NCBI RefSeq assembly: GCF_018283455.1
Contig: NZ_JAAMTH010000002.1
Coordinates: 1 to 41,523 of the forward strand
Length of the DNA: 41,523 nucleotides
From: Planococcus sp. MSAK28401
GTDB lineage: Bacteria > Bacillota > Bacilli > Bacillales_A > Planococcaceae
Reading direction: 5' to 3'
Under the pieces are notes generated by a model. The model worked only from the letters and a program-made list of their open reading frames with translations. It had not been told where the DNA came from and did not search any database. Positions 32,999 to 41,523 of the stretch are shown piece by piece. Each line of letters begins with the position of its first letter. The first letter of the stretch is position 1. Both the position numbers and the translations under genes were made by a program.

Positions 32999-33573
32999 CG
33001 CTTTATTACCATCCTCAGTTGATGCTGCAGCGCATAGCCCAGCTCTTTCGGAAGACGTTCACGCCGTATCCGCTCAATATTTTGTTTAAACGCCGTGGTC
33101 AGCGGCACCGCCATCGGGATTTTCACCACATCAATGGGGTAACGGTTTTTCCCAGCCACACGCTGCATGACATGCCACCGGCCATTTTTCAGTTGCTGAA
33201 TAAACGCGCCGGGAATACGACGGTTACCCACCACAAGCACGCTGCCGCCACCTTTCAGGGATGAACGCTGCCCCTTTTTACGACGCCTGCGGCGCGAAAG
33301 GACAACCCGCGCATTACCCAGCTTGATTACGGGCAAATCCCCCCGGTTAACTTTGATTCTGGCCTGCGGATTTTTGACCGTGGCCCTTTTCAGCCTGGCC
33401 CTTTCCTTTACCAGTTTCCGGCGTACCTTTGTCTCACGGGCAACCTGTGACGCCGACTGCGATATCGCGGATGAAGCAACGCGGTTAATGGCCATTGCGG
33501 CGGCACCAGGCACCGCCGTTTTGCTGATACGGCTGAGGTTTTCAACGGCCTGCTCAAGACCTTTTATGGCCAT
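32995..33573 (-). CDS. Z: Z, tail completion protein
   Basis: The 192-residue basic protein is lambda Z, needed to make tails competent for head joining and positioning of the DNA end. It is rich in Lys/Arg in the middle (RRRRKKGQRSSLKGG). It is followed by U with ATGA coupling. The start lies 11 bases after the FII stop. Confidence 0.96.
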   Translation of the reverse strand: MAIKGLEQAVENLSRISKTAVPGAAAMAINRVASSAISQSASQVARETKVRRKLVKERARLKRATVKNPQARIKVNRGDLPVIKLGNARVVLSRRRRRKKGQRSSLKGGGSVLVVGNRRIPGAFIQQLKNGRWHVMQRVAGKNRYPIDVVKIPMAVPLTTAFKQNIERIRRERLPKELGYALQHQLRMVIKR

Positions 33574-33584
33574 ACATCCCCCTT

Positions 33585-33938
33585 TCAGCGGCGACGGTTA
33601 ACGGCAGGCGGTACGCCCCGTCCAAGCCAGAGATGACAACTTCCGCCATCATCCGGCGAAACCCGATCTACCCAGAAATTTTCCTCACCGATGGTCAGCG
33701 TGTCTCCACGCCGCAGCTGCCGCACCTCATCAGTCCGGACAAACAGGGACGGGCTGGAGCCTTCAACGCGCACGCCCTGTCCGGCATAGCTGATATTTTC
33801 AGGGTCATCAAAAACACCACGTATCACCGCACCTGACTGCTCACCGGATGTAATGGTGGCTGACGTTCCCATGTACCCGCGTATCGTTTCATCGGCGCGG
33901 GCAATGGCAGCATCGAACAGGTTATCGAAATCAGCCAC
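33585..33938 (-). CDS. FII: FII, head-tail joining protein
   Basis: The 117-residue product is lambda FII. It binds the head at the portal after DNA packaging and forms the site where the tail attaches. Visible features are a beta-rich C-terminal part (RRGDTLTIGEENFWVDRV). Spacing to FI and Z is 11 bases on each side, typical of this operon. Confidence 0.97.
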   Translation of the reverse strand: MADFDNLFDAAIARADETIRGYMGTSATITSGEQSGAVIRGVFDDPENISYAGQGVRVEGSSPSLFVRTDEVRQLRRGDTLTIGEENFWVDRVSPDDGGSCHLWLGRGVPPAVNRRR

Positions 33939-33949
33939 AGCGCCTCCCG

Positions 33950-34348
33950 TTATTGCATTCTGGCCAGGCCGCGCTCTGTCATTTCGGCTGCCACACCGGC
34001 AGAGACACGAAACGCCGTTCCCGGCAGCACAAATGCCACAGGTTCATCCCGCGTGGCGTGAAGTGCATCAGTATGCAGCTTCACCAGTGCCACGACCGTG
34101 ACCAGTTCAGACGTATCCAGAATCACGGTATCCGGCTGCGCTGATCCCACCTCATTTTCATGTCCGGTCAGCACATTTTCCCGGCTGAGAGGGGTGTCCT
34201 GACCGGCAGTTTCATCCGTGTCATCAAGCTCCTCTTTCAGCTCTGCCACACGGAGCGCCAGTTCTTCTTTCGTCCCCGTCAGGCTGACATCACGGTTCAG
34301 TTGTTCACCCAGCGAGCGGAGACGGGCAATCAGTTCATCTTTCGTCAT
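33950..34348 (-). CDS. FI: FI, DNA packaging accessory protein
   Basis: The 132-residue product starts at MTKDELIARL (34348), after TGGAGGAGTCC, a strong ribosome site; an upstream in-frame ATG at 34387 would read through the hairpin and is rejected. The N-terminal half is acidic and helical; the C-terminal part resembles E-binding domains of related proteins. FI helps terminase-DNA complexes dock on proheads. A UUCG hairpin precedes it. Confidence 0.95.
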   Translation of the reverse strand: MTKDELIARLRSLGEQLNRDVSLTGTKEELALRVAELKEELDDTDETAGQDTPLSRENVLTGHENEVGSAQPDTVILDTSELVTVVALVKLHTDALHATRDEPVAFVLPGTAFRVSAGVAAEMTERGLARMQ

Positions 34349-34369
34349 GGACTCCTCCACAGAGAAACA

Positions 34370-34387
34370 ATGGCCCCGAAGGGCCAT
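34370..34387 (-). promoter_or_regulatory. UUCG-loop hairpin between E and FI
   Basis: On the minus strand ATGGCCC-TTCG-GGGCCAT is a perfect 7-bp stem with the very stable UUCG tetraloop, starting just before the E stop codon. The following TGTTTCTC is not a strong T run, so it may act as an mRNA 3' stabiliser or weak terminator after the abundant E message. Confidence 0.75.
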
Positions 34388-34389
34388 GA

Positions 34390-35415
34390 TTACGCCAGTT
34401 GTACGGACACGAACTCATCAGGGTCAGCCAGCAGCATCAGCGGTGCTGACTGAATCATGGTGAACTCACGCGCCGGATCGCCGGTGGTCACCCAGTTTTT
34501 CGGGTAACGGGCAGAGGCGTTAATGCCTTCGCGCTGTGCGTCCGCATCCTGAATGCAGCCATAGGTGCGCAGACCGCGTGCCTGAGTGTTCCCCAGCACC
34601 ATCGTGTTGTCCGGCAGGAAGTTCTTTTTGACGCCGTTTTCCACGTACTGTCCGGAATACACGACGATGGCCACATCGCCATACATCCCCTTATAGGACA
34701 CCGCTTTGCCCAGGTCTTTCACCGCTGTCTCCAGCTCGGAATTAGAGCCACGACGGGTATCCAGCTTCTCCTTGACGGCTTTGAAGGAACGGAACAGCGC
34801 CCAGCCTTTCGGATCGAACACGATGATATTCACCACACCGCTGGCGTTCAGCGCGTAGGCTTCGATATCGTCGGTCGGGTCATACGTGGACTTGTCACGC
34901 TTGCTCCACTCCGTGCCGCCGGACTGCGTGATGTTATTCTCCTCACTGCGGCCCATATCCACCTCAACCGGATCGAAGGCTTCACCGGTCATGGTGTATT
35001 TGCCCTTAAGCACGGCAGAAACTGCCTGCATCTCTTCGACCTGAGCAATGGCCAGCTCTTCGTCACGCATGTTCTGCATGATGATGCGACGGCGGCGGTA
35101 AGCCGGGTCCGCCAGATTCTGCGGATCTTCATCCGGCAGGCGACGCAGGGTCATCTGCGGATTCACTTCATGCTTCGGCTTGACATATCCCGGCGTAAAT
35201 TCAGAGGTGGAGCCGCCACGGGAACGGATAACCTCACCGGAAACAATCGGCGAAACGTACAGCGCCATGTTTACCAGTCCCGGAATTTGTGAGAGATAGA
35301 CTTTCTCCGTGGTGAAGGGATAGCTCTCACGGAAAAAGAGACGCAGAAACAGCGGATCAAACTTAAATTTCTGCTCATTTGCCGCCAGCAGTTGGGCGGT
35401 TGTGTACATCGACAT
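34390..35415 (-). CDS. E: E, major capsid protein
   Basis: The 341-residue product starts MSMYTTAQLL at 35415; a longer frame from 35442 runs into the hairpin region and is not used. E is an HK97-fold shell protein present in 415 copies. It expands on DNA filling and is then stabilised by D. A terminator-like hairpin separates D and E, and a UUCG hairpin follows E, both likely to shape message levels. Confidence 0.98.
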   Translation of the reverse strand: MSMYTTAQLLAANEQKFKFDPLFLRLFFRESYPFTTEKVYLSQIPGLVNMALYVSPIVSGEVIRSRGGSTSEFTPGYVKPKHEVNPQMTLRRLPDEDPQNLADPAYRRRRIIMQNMRDEELAIAQVEEMQAVSAVLKGKYTMTGEAFDPVEVDMGRSEENNITQSGGTEWSKRDKSTYDPTDDIEAYALNASGVVNIIVFDPKGWALFRSFKAVKEKLDTRRGSNSELETAVKDLGKAVSYKGMYGDVAIVVYSGQYVENGVKKNFLPDNTMVLGNTQARGLRTYGCIQDADAQREGINASARYPKNWVTTGDPAREFTMIQSAPLMLLADPDEFVSVQLA

Positions 35416-35428
35416 AAAAAAATCCCGT

Positions 35429-35449
35429 AAAAAAAGCCGCACAGGCGGC
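35429..35449 (-). terminator. Terminator-like hairpin between D and E
   Basis: On the minus strand GCCGC-CTGT-GCGGC is followed by TTTTTTTACGGG. It is a good intrinsic terminator by form but sits inside the late operon, which Q-modified polymerase would pass. Confidence 0.8.
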
Positions 35450-35470
35450 CTTTAGTGATGAAGGGTAAAG

Positions 35471-35803
35471 TTAAACGATGCTGATTGCCGTTCCGGCAAA
35501 CGCGGTCCGTTTTTTCGTCTCGTCGCTGGCAGCCTCCGGCCAGAGCACATCCTCATAACGGAACGTGCCGGACTTGTAGAACGTCAGCGTGGTGCTGGTC
35601 TGGTCAGCAGCAACCGCAAGAATGCCAACGGCAGCACCGTCGGTGGTGCCATCCCACGCAACCAGCTTACGGCTGGAGGTGTCCAGCATCAGCGGGGTCA
35701 TTGCAGGCGCTTTCGCACTCAATCCGCCGGGCGCGGTTGCGGTATGAGCCGGGTCACTGTTGCCCTGCGGCTGGTAATGGGTAAAGGTTTCTTTGCTCGT
35801 CAT
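35471..35803 (-). CDS. D: D, capsid decoration protein
   Basis: The 110-residue product starts [10 protein letters not shown] at 35803. It forms trimers at threefold sites of the expanded capsid and keeps the full-length genome packaged. It follows the C/Nu3 stop by nine bases. Beta-rich sequence, no Cys. Length and sequence pattern match lambda D. Confidence 0.98.
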
Positions 35804-35812
35804 AAACATCCC

Positions 35813-36208
35813 TTACACTGGTGTGTTCAGCAAATCGTTAACGGCATCAGATGCCGGGTTACCTGCAGCCAGCGGTGCCGGTGCCCCCTGCATCAGACGA
35901 TCCAGCGCAGTGTCACTGCGCGCCTGTGCACTCTGTGGTGCTGCGGCCAGAATGCGGCGGGCCGTTTTCACGGTCATACCGGGGGTTTCTGCCAGCACGC
36001 GTGCCTGTTCTTCGCGTCCGTGAGCCTCCTCACAGTTGAGGATCCCCATAATGCGGCTGTTTTCTGCCGCAACCGCTGCGGTGATCTGCGCGTTCACGTC
36101 CGGCTGCGCCGCGCTGGCGTTCTCGCCCTCCGTCGCTGGCACCACGTCAGTAACGTCAGCCTGCGAAGCAGTGGCTGAAACAGTTGTTGATTGAGTCTCT
36201 TTGGTCAT
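35813..36208 (-). CDS. nu3: Nu3, scaffolding protein (internal start in C)
   Basis: I place the start at ATG 36208 (MTKETQSTTV, 131 residues) because a full AGGAGG Shine-Dalgarno at 36213-36218 stands at the right distance. The usual annotation starts at 36418 (MDATRQMFAQ, 201 residues), where the nearest purine tract is too far upstream. Experimental work I recall also favours the shorter form. Nu3 is an acidic, helical scaffold that organises E around the portal and is then destroyed by C. It ends with C at 35813. Confidence 0.85.
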   Translation of the reverse strand: MTKETQSTTVSATASQADVTDVVPATEGENASAAQPDVNAQITAAVAAENSRIMGILNCEEAHGREEQARVLAETPGMTVKTARRILAAAPQSAQARSDTALDRLMQGAPAPLAAGNPASDAVNDLLNTPV

Positions 36209-37112
36209 TCGCCCTCCTGAGAGACGGGATTTACGTGCATCCAGTGCATCACGCATGACGGTGATCGCATCGGTGCTGTTAACAAGTTCATCAGCCAGTC
36301 CGGCATCAATGGCCTCCTGACCGCTGTACACTGCAGCCTCGGTATCCAGCACAACCTGCACGGACAGGCCGGTATATGCCGACACCTTCTGCGCAAACAT
36401 CTGGCGGGTTGCGTCCATCCGGGACTGCAGTGTCTCCCGGACGTCATCCGGAAGATGGCTGTAGGGGTTGCCATCCACCTTATGGCTGCCGCTGTAAATC
36501 AGCGTGATTTCCACACCCTGTTTCTCCAGCGCAGCACCGTAATTACTGTGAGCCATCATGACGCCGATGGAGCCTGTCCGGGCGGTCTGCGTGACCAGAC
36601 GCCGGGAGGCGGCACTGGCAAGCAACTGACCTGCACTGCAGTTCATGTCGTTGGCAAGCGCCCATACCGGTTTTATGTCACGCACACGGGCGATGATGTC
36701 AGCGCAGTCAAATGCCCCCGCCACCATCCCGCCGGGCGTGTCCATATCGAGCAGAATGCCGTCCACCATCGGATCGCTGGCAGCCTGTTGCAGACGGGCG
36801 ATAATGCCGTTGTAACCGGTCATCCCCGAGTACGGCTGCAGCGCCCGCGTCCGGCTGACCAGCGTGCCGGACACCGGCAGCACGGCGATGCCGTTCATGA
36901 CCTGATAACTGCGGGCCTGTCGTGGTCCGTCATCATCACCGGATAATGCCAGCGTCGCGAGTGCCTCCTGGGCAGTCAGGCTGTCGCCGGACACCGCATC
37001 CGTCAGGCTGCTGATCCCAAGCTGGCCTGCAAGCGCACAAAAGAAAACCCGCGCATAGGCGGGTTCAAGCATCAGCGGCTCATTAAAGGCCATGCTGGCA
37101 ATATGCGGGAGA

Positions 37113-37132
<20 letters not shown>
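35813..37132 (-). CDS. C: C, prohead protease (SppA/S49 family) with Nu3 in frame
   Basis: The 439-residue product starts at GTG 37132, overlapping the B stop by 20 bases. Residues ~90-300 form an S49 (SppA-like) serine peptidase domain; the nucleophile is Ser166 in NCSAGQLL. The C-terminal third is the scaffold domain shared in frame with Nu3. C cuts B, itself and Nu3 during prohead maturation. The longer frame to 37267 has no ribosome site and lies inside B. Confidence 0.96.
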
Positions 37133-40813
<3,681 letters not shown>

Positions 40814-40839
<26 letters not shown>

Positions 40840-41359
40840 TCAGCAACCCCGGTATCAGTTCATCCAGCGCGGCTGCTTTGTTCATGGCTTTGATGATATC
40901 CCGTTTCAGGAAATCAACATGTCGGTTTTCCAGTTCCGGAAAACGCCGCTGCACCGACAGGGGGAGCCCGTCGAGAATACTGGCAATTTCACCTGCGATC
41001 CGCGACAGCACGAAAGTACAGAATGCGGTTTCCACCACTTCAGCGGAGTCTCTGGCATTCTTCAGTTCCTGTGCGTCGGCCTGCGCACGCGTAAGTCGAT
41101 GGCGTTCGTACTCAATAGTTCCTGGCTGGAGATCTGCCTCGCTGGCCTGCCGCAGTTCTTCAACCTCCCGGCGCAGCTTTTCGTTCTCAATTTCAGCATC
41201 CCTTTCGGCATACCATTTTATGACGGCGGCAGAGTCATAAAGCACCTCATTACCCTTGCCACCGCCTCGCAGAACGGGCATTCCCTGTTCCTGCCAGTTC
41301 TGAATGGTACGGATACTCGCACCGAAAATGTCAGCCAGCTGCTTTTTGTTGACTTCCAT
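40814..41359 (-). CDS. nu1: Nu1, terminase small subunit
   Basis: The 181-residue product is lambda Nu1. Residues 1-40 form a winged helix-turn-helix (KKQLADIFGASIRTIQNWQ) that binds the R sites of cosB; the middle is a coiled-coil dimerisation region (about 55-95) and the C-terminus binds A. It is the first gene of the late head operon, starting just past cosB. Confidence 0.98.
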
Positions 41360-41383
41360 TGTTCATTCCACGGACAAAAACAG

Positions 41384-41523
41384 AGAAAGGAAACGACAGA
41401 GGCCAAAAAGCTCGCTTTCAGCACCTGTCGTTTCCTTTCTTTTCAGAGGGTATTTTAAATAAAAACATTAAGTTATGACGAAGAAGAACGGAAACGCCTT
41501 AAACCGGAAAATTTTCATAAATA
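41384..41523. other. cos: cosB: R1, R2, IHF site and R3 (cosN lies beyond the window)
   Basis: R1 is AGAAAGGAAACGACAG (41384-41399), and R2 is its exact inverted copy CTGTCGTTTCCTTTCT (41425-41440). R3 is AGAACGGAAACG (41485-41496). The AT-rich DNA between R2 and R3 (around 41450-41475) holds the IHF bend. The R1-R2 spacer reads AGCTCGC; from memory the reference has AGCCTCGC, one base more. The window ends about 25 bases before the cut end, so cosN is not visible. Confidence 0.93.

Overview
The window is 41.5 kb of bacteriophage lambda (temperate siphovirus of Escherichia coli), written in the reverse orientation of the conventional map. Gene order, gene lengths, operators, origin, attachment site and terminase region all fit lambda. 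Window position plus lambda map position equals about 41549-41550 throughout (map positions from memory, not from a search). It starts inside ninC and stops about 25 bases short of the left cohesive end. attP is intact, with int on one side and the b region on the other, so this is the virion/circular gene order and not an integrated prophage. cI carries Thr66 and Lys117, the cI857 and ind1 alleles, and the side-tail-fibre gene is split by a one-base frameshift as in lambda PaPa. This is therefore a laboratory cI857 ind1 lineage.

Layout. 1-3508 (minus): ninC (partial), ninB, tR2, ren, P, O with the replication origin, cII and cro, expressed from pR; oop RNA and pRE run against them. 3535-3598: OR with pR and pRM. 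3609-5724 (plus): the immunity operon cI-rexA-rexB, ended by a strong hairpin. 5898-13737 (plus): OL/pL, nutL, N, orf28, ral, ea10, cIII, kil, gam, bet, exo, a string of tiny overlapping ORFs, orf73, ea22, ea8.5, orf55, xis, int; sieB lies opposite. 13738-14011: attP and the tI/sib terminator. 14012-18990: the AT-rich b region with ea59, ea31 and ea47. 18992-41359 (minus): the late morphogenetic operon read nu1, A, W, B, C/nu3, D, E, FI, FII, Z, U, V, G/GT, H, M, L, K, I, J, lom, stf (two pieces), tfa. 41360-41523: cosB.

How it works together. CI and Cro compete at OL/OR. N antiterminates at nutL and nutR. CII, protected by CIII, turns on pRE and pI. O and P recruit host DnaB to the iterons. 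Exo/Bet/Gam recombine DNA. Int/Xis act on attP, and sib limits Int made from pL. The late operon builds the head (Nu1/A terminase, B portal, C/Nu3 protease-scaffold, E/D shell) and the tail (V tube, H tape, U/Z ends, M-L-K-I-J tip). RexAB and SieB are known exclusion functions.

No wholly unknown large system is present, but several points merit attention. (1) K is open for 247 codons and carries a complete JAMM metalloprotease motif, next to I, a ubiquitin-like protein with a Gly-Gly after its fold. (2) ea59-ea31 is an ATPase-HNH pair with Septu-like layout. (3) ea47 is flanked by two copies of a 34-bp palindrome with compensatory stem changes. (4) A chain of ATGA-coupled micro-ORFs between exo and ea22 includes one gene broken in an A7 run. 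(5) Two one-base differences from the reference map are inferred, one in K and one in the cosB spacer.
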